Source: Paramecium pentaurelia (lineage: Eukaryota; Ciliophora; Oligohymenophorea; Peniculida; Parameciidae). Taken from it: 64,000 nucleotides of DNA. Both the position numbers and the translations under genes were made by a program. This document shows, piece by piece, positions 39,222-51,605 of this stretch; within the stretch, counting starts at the first letter, position 1, and each line of letters begins with the position of its first letter. The stretch spans positions 235,408 to 299,407 of the forward strand of contig CAJJDO010000101.1 of the NCBI GenBank assembly GCA_905183005.1. The letters are read 5' to 3'. Below the pieces are notes generated by a model. The model was not told the origin of the DNA. It ran no database searches and saw only the letters and a program-made list of their open reading frames with translations.

Positions 39222-40104
39222 TTTATACAATGAATATACATATTAAGCATATTTTTGGGAATTGATAAAAATTGCATAAAAGTAATTGATGATGATTTGT
39301 TTAATTTATTATGATGATAATGTAATCTTAAAAGCTACTATGATTGCACTAATAATAGGAATTTATTTAGAATTAAGTTTGAAATACAAACCATATAATC
39401 GAAATTAACTTAATAAATTAGATTGTTAGACTATGAATGTATGCTTGGCAACAATAATTTTAGCAGCTGGCATTTATATTTCAGAGTAAACCTATGTATA
39501 TGAAGTAAAAATTCCTTATTTTGTATTAATTGCTATAATGAATATATCAATTTCTTATATTTTGATATCTAAAATTGTAGTAGAATACTTCAAAAAGGCA
39601 GGTATCAATATTGAAAAAATTGAAAAAGTAAAACAATCTATTAGATAACATTTTCCATTTCTTAATCAAATTCCATTCATATCTAAATTATTAGAAGATC
39701 GTAGAGAATAAAGAAAAAGAATATAACAATTATATATGAAATTAAAGTAATTCTTATTACCATAAGCTAAAGAGATTATAGCATTTAAGATGTCTTAATT
39801 AAAATAAGACAGTCAAAGAAATTTAGAATTATAAATTCACACAAATTAATTAAGTTTAAGAAGTCTAAATCATGCCAAAGACTAAGAATATTTCTTTAGA
39901 GAATCTATGAAATAATCTTCATTAAATACTTCTAAACATGTTGTAGAATCTACTGTTTTCGATAAAACGTATTTAAATATCTATAATAGAAATTTCAAAC
40001 GAAACGAATAATAGAAGGCTAAATATGATTTAATCCAGAAAAAAATGACTTAAACTTAAATAAATAGTAATCCAAATAATATTAAAGATAATAAAGAATA
40101 TTGA
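39222..40104 (+). pseudogene. Second printed copy of the gene C 3' end (assembly duplicate)
   Basis: Open from the N to TGA 40102-40104, identical in reading to the end of gene C (transmembrane helices, then the tail NPNNIKDNKEY). It has no start of its own. It should not be counted as a separate gene unless reads show a true duplication. Confidence 0.85.
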
Positions 40105-40245
40105 ATAATTATTTTAAGTGTGATTTTAGATTTTAATATCATTTTAATTTATTTATTTTATTTACTTTTTGATAAAATATTTTAACCTAAAAGTAATAAT
40201 ATATATTAAATTTATAAATTAATAAAAATATTAATTATAAATTTA

Positions 40246-42640
40246 AATTAACATTTAAAATACAATCTAAATTATCCTATTATGAAAGTTAAATTAATTC
40301 TAATAAGTTTTGTAAATTAAATAAAAAATCTGGTATTTCTAAATCAATAATATAATTTGTTTGAAATCGATTATTATAATTTTAATTTCCCCAGAATAAC
40401 TGAATTTAAATCAAGGAAATTTTAAACCAATTGATTATCATTTCGATGTTATGTCTAAATATGGAAATTTCTAATTAGAAACAAAAATTAGGATTATAAT
40501 ATGGACTAATTAGTTTTATGTCATTTTTTTAATAATATAGAGTTTTATAAGCTTTGAAGTTTTAAATAGAAAATTTATATATAAATTTAGAGATAAGAAT
40601 ATTTAGTATGTTCTCGAATCAAGAAATTTGTTTAGAATAATCTAAGTAATAAAATCATATCTAAATAAACAAAAGATCTAATAAAACTATGAATTTCAAT
40701 TTGATTAACACACTATAGAAAAAATTATTGGATTCTTGATTACTATTTAAATAACATTGTTTATGATAAAATAAATTGTCAAAATAAGAATTTGAATACT
40801 TATAGTCTTATTTAAAAAAATTTTTCATAAATTAATACTCTTTTGATTTCTTTAAAATTGAATAAAAATTAATTAATTAAGTAATCATATAATTTTTGTA
40901 AAGATTAACAAATGTACAATAAATAAAGATTTGATATGAACAGTTTACATGACATAATATTCTAATTAACAGACTTATTTCCTTGAATATATATTAATTA
41001 AATTCTTTATCTAAATTAATTATTATTTACAAATAAGATTATAATTTTACATAAATAACTAAAAATTATTTCTGATTTTTCTAGATATCTAATTTTTCTA
41101 ATATGAAATAATCTTTAACCAACAACTAGATTTGATTCAGTTATTTTGTTTTTATTAGATATTCCCCCTGATTTGATCAAAACCTTTTATATTATCTCAA
41201 ATATCAGCTTAAATCATATCATTAAATATTAAATTCATTATCTTCATAAAATTATTTCAATAAGAGAAGTTATCAATACTATTAAAATATTTGATTTAAA
41301 AATTAATATAACAATAGATATATATATCATGATATTACTTCTTTCCCTAAAAATAGACAGTTTATTATTAATGATCCTAAATTATCAAGACTTTTATTTC
41401 CCTCTTAACCATAAACAGTGAACTTTAACATTCAATTGGCCAACTTATAGCAAAATTAATCAATAGAATAGATAATATTCTTAAACATGAGGCTAGTAGG
41501 ATTTTTATTAACTTTTAACTTAGATGTATCACTTTAAATTGCTGTATACCTTAATATAATTTAAAATTGCTTTATCATATCTACAAGAAATTAATAAATT
41601 CTAAGTTATTGAAGTCTCTTTTATTTACTCTTATTAATATTGAGTATTATTAGGATCAAAGTAAAAGGAAAACTAACCTGATTAATAAAAAATTAAATAT
41701 TCTTATTTTCTACTATTCACTTTTTTATTATTGCTGTTAAATATATACTAATATGAATGATTTTATAGTTAATAGTGAACCTGAAATAAAAAGATAAGGA
41801 TTGCAATATAATTGGATGCTTCAATTTTATTTACCTAAACTAGACCATCTTAAGTGTTAATCGATCGGCCATAACTAAAATGTGCTGTTATATTAGATTG
41901 TTATCAAAATGAAACTTTGTTCTAAATAATAAATGGGCAACTAAGGGATATCTTAGTAAATTAACTTTAATATTGAAAAAAATAGAAAGGATTAATAGTT
42001 TTAAATTCAAAATATTAAAATGTTAAACTTGTATTGATAAATATATCAATACAAATTTTTAACCAATTTTAAGTTTTAATTATAATAAATATGAATTTTT
42101 AATAGGTACTCATATTATTTTGAAATAATCATTTTGCAATTAAGAATATTATTAAGTTATCAGACAAATCAACAAATTTAGTAATAATTAAAATTAACTA
42201 TGTTTGATATGAATAATTTAAATTTTAATTAAATTAGAATTTAAAATATATCCTTTATTAAATGTATCATATTTTACTAATTGACTTTATTATTTTGAAA
42301 ATTTTTGTTTAGAATATACATAGTGGTTTAATGAGAAACTGTTTTTTAGTCAATTAATTGAATGAGTATATATTTATTTTTTTTAGGTAAATTTTCAATA
42401 TACTTTATTATGATATCAATAATATAGTATTTAATTAATATAGTTGAGACTTTGAATTAATGAAAGAGAATTATATTATAAATTCATATGTGCTTATCTT
42501 TTTAGTTTTTCGTACTAAAAGCTAAAAGATATAAAGATTCTTCAAATTTGGTGTATACTTTAAGATAGTATGTAAAATAATTATAAATTTAAATTTCTTT
42601 TAAAATTAATTTGAAGAAACTTTAATAAATTATTTATAAA
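40246..42640. other. 2.4-kb stretch without a supported gene
   Basis: AT-rich. The best open frame is 41295-41612 on the plus strand (105 codons before TGA), containing FPKNRQFIINDPKLSRLLFP and VNFNIQLANLQQNQSIEQII. It has a plausible amino acid mix but no recognised domain, and a frame this long is expected by chance when only TGA stops. A second frame follows near 41.6-42.0 kb. It could be a decayed gene. Confidence 0.3.
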
Positions 42641-43391
42641 ATGTTTATAAAACAATAAAAATAACCTGATGGTAGCTTAATTCTCTTTCCTCAATTGGAA
42701 CATAAATATTCTTTGATTTGGGTAATATATAAATTAAAAATTAGATGCATGGATTGGGGGATTCAGCTAATGGATTCTTAAGCATGTTTTAAAAATATTC
42801 AATAGTCAAACCAGAAACTAAAATACTTTTACTTTAAGCTCCTAATCGACGTGTTACTATTAATAATGGTCATTTTAGTTCTAGTTGGTTTGATATAAAA
42901 GTACTTGAACCAGATATTGAAAAAAATTAAGAATTAGATTATTTTAAAACTGTAAATATATTATTCATAATTAGACTGTTTCTATTGAGGAAATTGAGTA
43001 ATCAAAAATGATGATCAATTAATATTTAAATGAAGAAGTGGTTAAGGTATAAGCAAAAAATGTATTCATTGGAGGATTTTCATAAGGTTGTTGTATGGCA
43101 TTAGAAGTGGGTTTGAGTTATTCTTAAACACTTGGAGGTATAATTGGTTTATCAGGAGATCTATTTCCTACAACATAATTATAGTAAATTTAAGATAAAA
43201 CTCCACTTTTGATAATTCATGGAAAAGATGATTAAGTAGTTCCTTGTGATTTTTTATCACGAAGTCTTGAAAGATTAAAAATTCCTAATCGAGTAAATTA
43301 TGAACATATAATACTATAAAATCTTGGACATGAAGTTAATTAATAAGTTGTTTAGTTAATGATTCAATTTTTAAAAAAATATTAGATTTGA
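42641..43391 (+). CDS. Acyl-protein thioesterase / lysophospholipase-like carboxylesterase
   Basis: Cytosolic serine alpha/beta-hydrolase of the phospholipase/carboxylesterase (Abhydrolase_2) family, expected to release fatty acyl groups from proteins or lysophospholipids. Three exons: 42641-42721, 42745-42951 and 42975-43391, with two 23-nt introns, giving 234 residues, the usual APT size. The catalytic triad is visible: nucleophile Ser in GGFSQGCCMAL, Asp in LLIIHGKDDQVVP, and His in LGHEVNQQ. The oxyanion and substrate strand reads LIWMHGLGDSANGF, directly across the first splice junction, where an MHGLGD motif is family-typical. TAA and TAG codons supply Gln, including the one in GFSQG. 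It is convergent with the WD40 gene downstream (159 nt between stops). Confidence 0.93.
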
Positions 43392-43549
43392 GTATTAGAT
43401 TAAAATAAATATATATTTAAGTAATTTTGATTATTTAATAATCTTATAATTAATTTTATTTCTAATATGAATAAAGAAAGACAGAATAAATCGAGGGATA
43501 AATAAATTTTTTAAATATAGTATAATATATTATTTACTTTAATTCACAT

Positions 43550-45140
43550 TCAATGATATTTCAATTCATATACATGAAATGATAAAGTTTCATCATTCCA
43601 AATTATCAAATAGTTTCCATCCTCAGTAATATTACCATAGTTTTTACAAGATCTACAGTCTATAGGTTCACTTTGAATTTGCAATGATTGCTTTTAATTA
43701 CTTAAGATATAAACATATTTGTTATGTTTTAAAATAAAGATTTATTTAACTTTATTGTAAATAGATGGAAATAAAGATTATCCATCTTTTTAGTTTAAAT
43801 ACTTCAAGTTTATTTACAAATCTGTTTTTTCAACAAAACCTTCTGTTTATTATTTGTAAATATGAATAGATCCCTAATTTTCTTGACACCAAGCAATAGT
43901 ATCTTAATTTAAAAAACAAACTCTAAATCCATTATCATTTTTTAAGTTTTCTAAAACTTATTTAAATTTAAATCTTCTTTCATTTGCTTTTTTTTCCCAA
44001 ACTATAATTGTTTTATCATCACTACATGAAACTAATTAAGTTTCATCTTCATTCATACTCATTTAACCAATATGTTTACTATGTTTATTAAGTTAATAAT
44101 GAAACATTAACTTATTCTTATCTGTATTCAAATTCCAAAACTTAATTGACCCATTAGAATGACCAGAAAGAATTTTATCTTCATTTTAATTTAATAATAA
44201 GCACCACACAATTGATTGAGCTTCACAAGGTTATAAAGATTCCCATTACTTAGAACTACTGATTTCTCTCCATCCAATAATTCTGCAATCTATACTTCCA
44301 GTAATAAACCAATTAATATTCTTACTAAAAACTATACAAGTAACATCTAATTGATGTCCTTTCAAAGTAATTCCTGAATCTTATAATTATCCATTTTTTA
44401 AATTCCATATTTTTACATCTTTCTTAGCTGCTCCAGCCATAATTGAGCCTTCCTTATTGAATGCAAGTGCAAAACACCATTTTTCTTAAGGTACTTCCTA
44501 AATTTACCTATAAGATATTTCTCCCTAAGGTATATGTTATTCATTAAAAGAGTCATTTTGACATTGCAAAGAATTTACTTGTATTTTTTTTATAGGCTAA
44601 ACATATAATTCTTCATAATATTAGCCTTCTCCTAGAACTTTCTTTAAATTGTCTGTTTCTTTCTCTACAATATTTACTATTTATTTTATGATAGCCACAG
44701 AACTTTCTAATTTATTTAAATAACACTGATTTGTTTTATTTATTCTTTCTACTTCTAAATATATTTATTCTTCATCTAATAAATTCTCATTATATTTATT
44801 TAATTCAACCTTCTATTAATGTGAATTTGTAATAATTATGTCAATAACTTTCACCAAATTTTCCTTAAGTTTATAAAGATATCTAGTAAATTAATCAATT
44901 TCATAACTGTTTTATTTTCTTACAGTATTAATTTATTTATTAAGTTTTTCCTAAAAGATTAAGGTATATTCTTACTAAGTCATCATTTAAATTGATATTT
45001 TAGCTTCCTTTTTGTTCCTCTAAACAATCTGTGCATATCAATTACTCTTTTAACTTTTATTTTTAATTATCAAGCACTAAAAGAACAGAACAATCTTTGT
45101 GTTTATAAATACATTCTAATTCAGTGGTATCTTAAATCAT
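43550..45140 (-). CDS. WD40-repeat protein with N-terminal Cys/His motif and coiled coil
   Basis: Predicted 521-residue scaffold protein, ATG 45140-45138 to TGA 43552-43550, with one 25-nt intron (44951-44975). The first 40 residues carry a Cys/His cluster (ECIYKHKDCS ... ICTDCLEEQKG) like a small zinc-binding or B-box motif. Next comes a helical region of about 130 residues (VEKETDNLKKVLGEG and similar) that could coil. From about residue 205 there are WD-like blades: GAAKKDVKIWNLKNGQ, SIDCRIIGWREIS, GHSNGSIKFWNLNTDKNK, SCSDDKTIIVWEKK, then weaker blades to the C-terminus (EDGNYLIIWNDETLSFHVY). This arrangement is a large family in Paramecium; partners are unknown. It is convergent with the thioesterase gene. 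Confidence 0.87.
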
Positions 45141-46555
45141 TTATGTTTCTTAAATAATGAAATCAATTTTTTGTTTTCTATCTGATTTAATCAATCAAAT
45201 TTCCTTTTATTAATTGTTCTTAATTATAGGATAAAATATTAATATAGATTAATTTTCATTATTTAATCTCATTAATATTTCAATATATTAATACAATAAG
45301 CCTATTATTTTAAAGTATTTAATAAGTTTAGGGCAAACAAAAAGAAGGGAAGAAGTAAATAATTAAGTATTCAACTTATTTAATATAAGAAAAAAGTTTA
45401 ATCTATTATTTTATAATCTGAGAGATTTTTGTTAGATTATACAATATAAGACTATATATAGTTTAAAAAATTTATTAACTTTAATAAACTTCTATTATTT
45501 AGAGTTACATATATATATTTATTTATCTATTTCTTAAATATTTTTAAAGCTATTTATTTAAACTTAATATTTAATTTAAATAAATTTAATATTAAAAAAA
45601 AAATTTAATATGTTCAAATACATGTTACTAATGAGTTATGAATCAATGATCATATTGATTATCAAAGTATCCATCTAGAGAAAATAAAATAACAATATAG
45701 AAATTACTTTATTATCACTATTGATTATTACTAAAGAAGTATATCTGAATTACAAGAATAAGTTATTTTTTTTCTTTTGAAAATGAATATATAACAAATA
45801 CACATCCTTTTGTGTAACTAGTAATAGATTACTTATGTTAAAAGCTATTGTTAATACTATTATTGCTAATTTCTTGTATTGCCAATTCATAATTTAATTC
45901 CTTAGGTTTTTGCTTTTATTGATTTAATTATTGATCCATTAGATTACTTTAGATTTCAATCTCAAAATACTGATATGTTCAAGGATTTACAAGTGCTAAC
46001 AATAGTTGAATTCTAATAATTTACAATTACTTCTCCATAAATTAAATTCTTAACTTATAAATTTTTTGATAATTACTCAAAAGAGCATCATATAAAAGAA
46101 CATTTTATTCTAAAAATTGGAGTATCAGCAATTTCTAAATCACCTGTGTAATTTTAATTGCAAAACTTTCAAATTTAAAAATTTCAATTTTGTTATTCAT
46201 AAAATAAGATAGAACCTAGATTATATTATAGTTTTAACATTATATCAAATAATCTTTAATTAAATATAAATTATATATATATATATATATAATTCCAGTA
46301 ATATTAAATAAAGGAAAATTAAACCCTTAGTAACTTATATATTTGAAGTAACTTAAATAATTTTACAATCTTATTGTTATTTTCTTTAAATCCACTATTT
46401 AATAAAAGCTAAAAACAATCAATCTTTTTTGATTACTTTGGGATGTATATGTATATATTTAAAAAATGTGAAATTCTGGTAAAATCTTATTTTGCTTACT
46501 TTCTAAAACTTAATAGAATTGTTGGTTCAATTTATATTATAAATTAAATAAAATT
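45141..46555. other. 1.4-kb gap between WD40 and Rab genes
   Basis: AT-rich, presumably holding both divergent promoters. On the minus strand near 46160-45950 a short stretch reads GDLEIADTPIFRIKCSFI and LQVKNLIYGEVIVNYQNS, but TGA codons break it. It may be a gene remnant. No supported gene. Confidence 0.35.
46272..46291. repeat. (TA)n microsatellite
   Basis: About ten uninterrupted TA dinucleotides in the gap upstream of the Rab-like gene. A simple-sequence run is expected in such AT-rich DNA, and no function is implied. Confidence 0.8.
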
Positions 46556-47211
46556 ATGTCCATTAAAACAATTGATAAGAAACAAAAAATTAAAATTATT
46601 ACATTAGGGCCAAAAGGGGCAGGAAAAGTATAAATAATTAAATATAATATAGACATCATTGCTAAAAAGAATATTTTATGATAGATTTTAACAAAATTAA
46701 ATGGTAACATTAGGAATGGAGTATTTTGAAAAAAATTTATAAATAAACAATTAATCTGTTAAATTAGAATGTTATGATACTGCTGGATAAGAGATATATA
46801 ATTCACTTTCTAAACTATACTATAGGGGTACTCATGGTGTTTTCTTAGCTTTTGATATTACAGATGAAGATTCATTTAAGAGAGTTCAGACTTGGCTCAA
46901 AAGTATAACTATAAATAAATTAAGTTGCACTAGAAGAAACAATTAATAATACAGATATATATTTATTACTTATAGGATGTAAATCAGACCTAGAATAGCA
47001 AAGAAAAATTTCAGTCGATGTAGCCTAATCTTATGCATAAAATTTAGGAATGAATTATATTTAGACCTCAGCAAAAACTAGTAAAAACTGTTAGGTAGCT
47101 TTTGATTTTTTATGCATGACTTGCCTTGAAAAAAGGAATCAAAGAAGCCTATAAGAAAATGAATATGTAGCAATTAAATAAAATTATTCATAAAAGAGCA
47201 GATATTGTTGA
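46556..47211 (+). CDS. Rab-family small GTPase
   Basis: Predicted 202-residue GTP-binding switch for vesicle traffic. Three exons: 46556-46627, 46653-46902 and 46925-47211, with introns of 25 and 22 nt. Motifs in order: P-loop GPKGAGKTSL split by the first intron, switch I Thr in VTLGMEYF, DTAGQEIYNSLSKLYYRG (G3 plus Rab-type switch II), LLIGCKSDLEQ (G4, with Cys in place of the usual Asn), and QTSAKTSKN (G5). The second intron falls in the helix before G4 (WLK/IALEETINN). The C-terminus ends KSRYC with a single terminal Cys rather than CC or CXC, so prenylation is uncertain. Which Rab subfamily it belongs to cannot be fixed by eye. Confidence 0.92.
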
Positions 47212-50200
47212 AATATTATGTTTTATTAAACTTTAATTTTAAAGTTTTTAAATTTGTATATTACCCAAAGTAACAAAATTTTGAGAGTTATGATAATCTC
47301 GTTATTTCACAAATAATTTAAAAGGTTTCAAAGCTTTTTATGTTTATGATTAGATTGTTACAGGTTTATTTCTATTAATTAAATTAATTAAATGACTATT
47401 ATATTATAGTTTTAATGTAATAGTAAATCAGAATTTATAGAGAATTTTACAATTTATTTTCCTTTCTTATCTACTCTAGCTTTAATCAAGAGAAGAATAG
47501 ATTGTTATTTTAACATCTATCTTAAATGAAAACTTTAATTGATTTTACAATACTCTATCTTTTGATATTAAAGATCAAAAGATTTATATCATTCTGCTTT
47601 AAATCTTGACAAGAATTTCAATAATTAGCATATTTTTTATTAAATATGAAAAATCAACAATAAATGTTAATCCAACTTCAAATGAATTGAAATATTCATT
47701 TTTTATAATTCCAACTAACCTCAACTTTCACATTAAATAAATTATGTAATTTGAATGATTCCCCTATCTATAACACTTGGTTTTGTAAACTCAAATGAAG
47801 ATACCAATTAATCTCAATTATAAAGTTATGAAAATATATGGCATATTTACTTATAATTAGTATATGGTCGAAAAGTATATTCAAATAAAATAATTCATCC
47901 AAATTATATAGATTTCCAAAATTACTTGCTTGTTGGGAGTAAAAGATTTTTATAAATTACCTATTTTTATTAAAATGATTCTGATAATATCAAAATTATA
48001 TGAAAGAATTAAAACTCGCTACATCAAGCAAAAAGCCTTGACATTGAGTTTATATTCAAGTCCTTAGTTTTCTAGAGAGCTTCAGGCCAGATATAAGTTG
48101 TTGACACCATCAATTCTTGAGAGAGACTGGGCAAAACAGGAAAGGATTAATTATATGATTCCTCCTAAATCCATAAGAAACAAATTTTTGAAAAAAGTTT
48201 ATTTCATTTAAGTTTATTTTTATTTAAAAATATTCTTGTTACTGCAGTAATTTAAAATTTAATATTATTCAATTTTTTCTTTTCATTTTTGTTTGAATTT
48301 TGGACTAATTTTTATTCTAGTATTCATCTTGATTAGGCTCCTAATTTTGGTTTTGGATTTAAATTAACAAACGATTTTGGCTGCTAGAATTTTACTGGAG
48401 ATCGTTAATTAAATAACGTAATCTCCATAAAGTGTATTCATTTAGAAGAAAACACAAAACTCTCTTCTCAACAAACTAACCGCAAAGATATGAGCAAATG
48501 AAAATTACAAGATTAATTGTTTTTAAGTAAAAGTTCTGAAGGTTATTTAGGTCAGATCAAACCTTAGATCTTCAATAAAAGTGTGTCTTGAATATCCTTA
48601 CCTAAAATCATGAGAATATTTAGAAGTTCACATATTTATAATATTAGTTTGCTTGGATTGTTACGAATTCTTTCTTATAAATGGAATGTCGCCTTATATG
48701 AGTTCTGCAATAAGCCAAACAGCAATTCCCCAATTAATAAATCCATCATCATACTTTTCATTATGAGTATTAAATATTATATTACACTTAAATAACACAA
48801 TCATAATTGATAAATGAAAGCTTCATTTAATTAACAGTTCATTATTATACTTTCTTTTTTAATTTTGGATCCTTGCTATATTAATGATCTGCAATGATAA
48901 CAACCATCATTTAGAATATAGTTGTTGTTCGTAAGACATGATTTTTTATCCTATATCTTGTTGCACATAATATTAAATTTAAAGCATATATAATTAGTGC
49001 AAAATAAAAATTGTTAAAATCTTATAAAATTTTGGAACAACCATCAATTGGATTCGATTCCGATTAATAAATACTATTTAAGTGAATAATATTCTATCCT
49101 TATATTTCAGATTGCATTTTATAATGGCAATCTAAAATATTCTTAGATTGAAATACCATACATTTGCAAAATTAATCAGCTTTACAATAGTTAACTTGTC
49201 AAATATATAATTGATTTAGTTGATTTATTTTTAATTAAGATAACTTTAATTTCTCATTTTTAAACAAATTTCAAATGATTAAATGTTTTGATATTACATA
49301 GATATATAAGAAACATTTAACCTGATTAATGAGAATTTAGAAACCAAAAAAAAGTTAATTAATGAATAGTATATTTTCTTTTATAATTCATTATAATATA
49401 TTCATAATTTATAGTAAGTTTATATCTTTAAAAGATGTAAGGAAAAATTGTAAGTATTACCTGAAACATTAAGTATCCTGAAACCTTTCACCGAGTTGGA
49501 AACTTTATTGTAAATATACTTTTTGCAAAATTATCATAAATCTATGTTTCTGAATTTTCATAAATTATGTAAACCTAAATTCTGTAAAATCTATTATCTC
49601 CATCCCAAAACCATATTTTTATTGTATTTAATTCATAATTTTGCAATAATTCTAATTTTACTGATTATCCTAATGAACTTGAGGTATATCCAGTTAATGT
49701 GTAAATAGTATCTCTAAGGCAGCTTCCATTATTACCTCCTAAAAAGCCATTCTATTTTTTTGATGAAATCAAAGCACCTTTTTTTTAGTTGACTACATCT
49801 ATTTAATGACCTCTAATTATTGATCTAATTTTTGCTTTACTTACCAAACATTGCTAATTGGCAATTTTTTAAATATTAAAAATAAGAAGCATAGTTAATA
49901 ATTAAAAGAGCTTCGATGACATATTCAACAAAAAATCAATAATAATTTTATCTATTAAACTTTCTTCTATTACTTTCTATTCATGTTAATAAAACTAATC
50001 ATAATAATCAAAATTCTATTTTTATATACTCAAATTACAAAATCTAGCCTGAAGTTTGAAATTGGATTTGATTAATGAGCTGTAATGCATTTATATAATT
50101 ATCTAATTACCTAAAGCAAATTTTAAATTAAAAGAAACCCATCAACTAAAATTTAAGGTAGGTTAATATCAACCTATTAAATATATCAATACTTTCCGCT

Positions 50201-51605
50201 GATTTATTATCAAACATATGTTTATAGTATTATTGCTATCTAATTAAAAAGGTTTTATGCAAATTTAGAGAGAAATATATAATTAATTTAATTCTGTATT
50301 CAAAGCACTCATTTTATAATTCAGTTTTCAAACGATTGAGAAGAGTTTAAAACATATTTCAAAATGAAATTAGACAAATAAATTGAACGGTTTAAATCAG
50401 TAAGGTTCTTCATAAAATTATGATAAAAGAGGTAATTTTTAGATTATAAACTCTATTTATTTCAGTTATTGAAAGAGAACAGAATAATATCGATAATTGT
50501 ATGGTTTTCATTAATATTCGAATAGCTTATAGAAAAAATTAAATATGGCAACACTAAAGAGTAGTACTTACTTTTTCATTAATAAATTATAAGTATCAAA
50601 AATTATGATGATATTACGAAATTATGAAAGAACAAAATAGGCAAAACTAAAATAGACCTTAAAATATCATCAATTAGTCTTTATGAAATAAAAATATCTC
50701 TTTTATGCTTTTTTTAATGTCTAATGAGCCATTTTTGATTAAATTTTTAATAATTCAAATAAAAATTTGTAATATTTGAAATGGATTTTAATAACATAAA
50801 ATAAATGAATATAAAAATTATCAAAATTTAAATTAATATTTTTTGATATTTATAATATTGCTAAATGTAAGAAAAAATAAATTAAGAAATTTTTATTCAT
50901 TATAATCATAGTATTACAAAAAATTGAAAATATTCTGGAATCTATAGATAATACCGTTTATTGCAAAAAATTTTTGAGGGAAGAATTCGGAATAGCTGAT
51001 CAAAAATGAATGAATATATGAAGAATTATTCATTGATTTAAATAGTGGATGTACAAAAAAGGAGTTGTCTGAAAATACTTAAAATTCTTATGAGGAATTT
51101 AGAATTAGATGAGGAACATATTTAACTTTTTTTTATAACTTGAAAGCAATAAAGGTCATCAAATTTTTATGTTTCCTATAAACCTCAGAATCAGCCTTAT
51201 GGATTTAATCGTTTATACATAAGGAAAACAAGGAACAGTCTTATCTTATCGTAATTTGTTCTCCTAACTATATTTTGATTCTTTTAAGGAAATGAAAAAA
51301 GGAATTCACTTAACTAACTTAGAGACACTCAATATTTCTTGAGACTAAAATGGTAAAAACTGAACGCCTGAAATCGAATGAGATTGATAAATAAATATGA
51401 AAAGTTTGTCTGTATGCAAAGATCAACAGCAACTCTAAAGAATTTGAATATAATTTTTTCAAGCTCTACATAATTCACAGCCTTAATCCTTAAAGTTTAA
51501 ATAGCCTTATAAAAAAAAATCAAAAATTCTTAATTACATAACAAAAAAAATGCTTTTTATAGAAAAAAAAGTTTGATTATTCTTTAATTTTTAATATTAA
51601 TATAT
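47212..51605. other. 4.4-kb stretch without a supported gene
   Basis: No domain or splice pattern could be established. From 47755 one plus frame reads well in pieces (LVYGRKVYSNKIIHPN at about 47.87 kb, APNFGFGFKLTNDFGCQNF at about 48.35 kb, FWNNHQLDSIPINKYYL at about 49.04 kb) but meets TGA at 48001, 48118, 48499, 48589 and 48808. A second frame competes at 48.6-48.76 kb (GMSPYMSSAISQTAIP). TGA density is about what chance predicts, so this is either spacer or a decayed gene. Confidence 0.35.

Larger units (their letters stand above)
38197..40245 (+). repeat. Duplicated segment pair 4 (38197-39220 and 39222-40245)
   Basis: 1024-nt direct copies around the N at 39221, beginning TTTATACAATGAATATAC and ending ATAAATTTA. 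Each contains the last transmembrane helices and tail of gene C, with stop codons at 39077-39079 and 40102-40104. Confidence 0.9.

Noticed and set aside
6627..40104. Standard-code short ORFs inside the giant genes (for example 9106-9330, 15811-16131, 30640-30831, 37835-38017) as separate genes
   Set aside because: They are pieces of larger ciliate-code exons, or lie in shadow frames, bounded only by TAA/TAG glutamine codons.
39222..40104. A separate truncated gene downstream of gene C
   Set aside because: It is identical to the end of gene C and starts at an assembly N.
46272..46291. TA-run as a telomere or an eliminated-sequence boundary
   Set aside because: There are no C4A2/C3A3-type telomere repeats nearby, and TA runs are ordinary in this composition.
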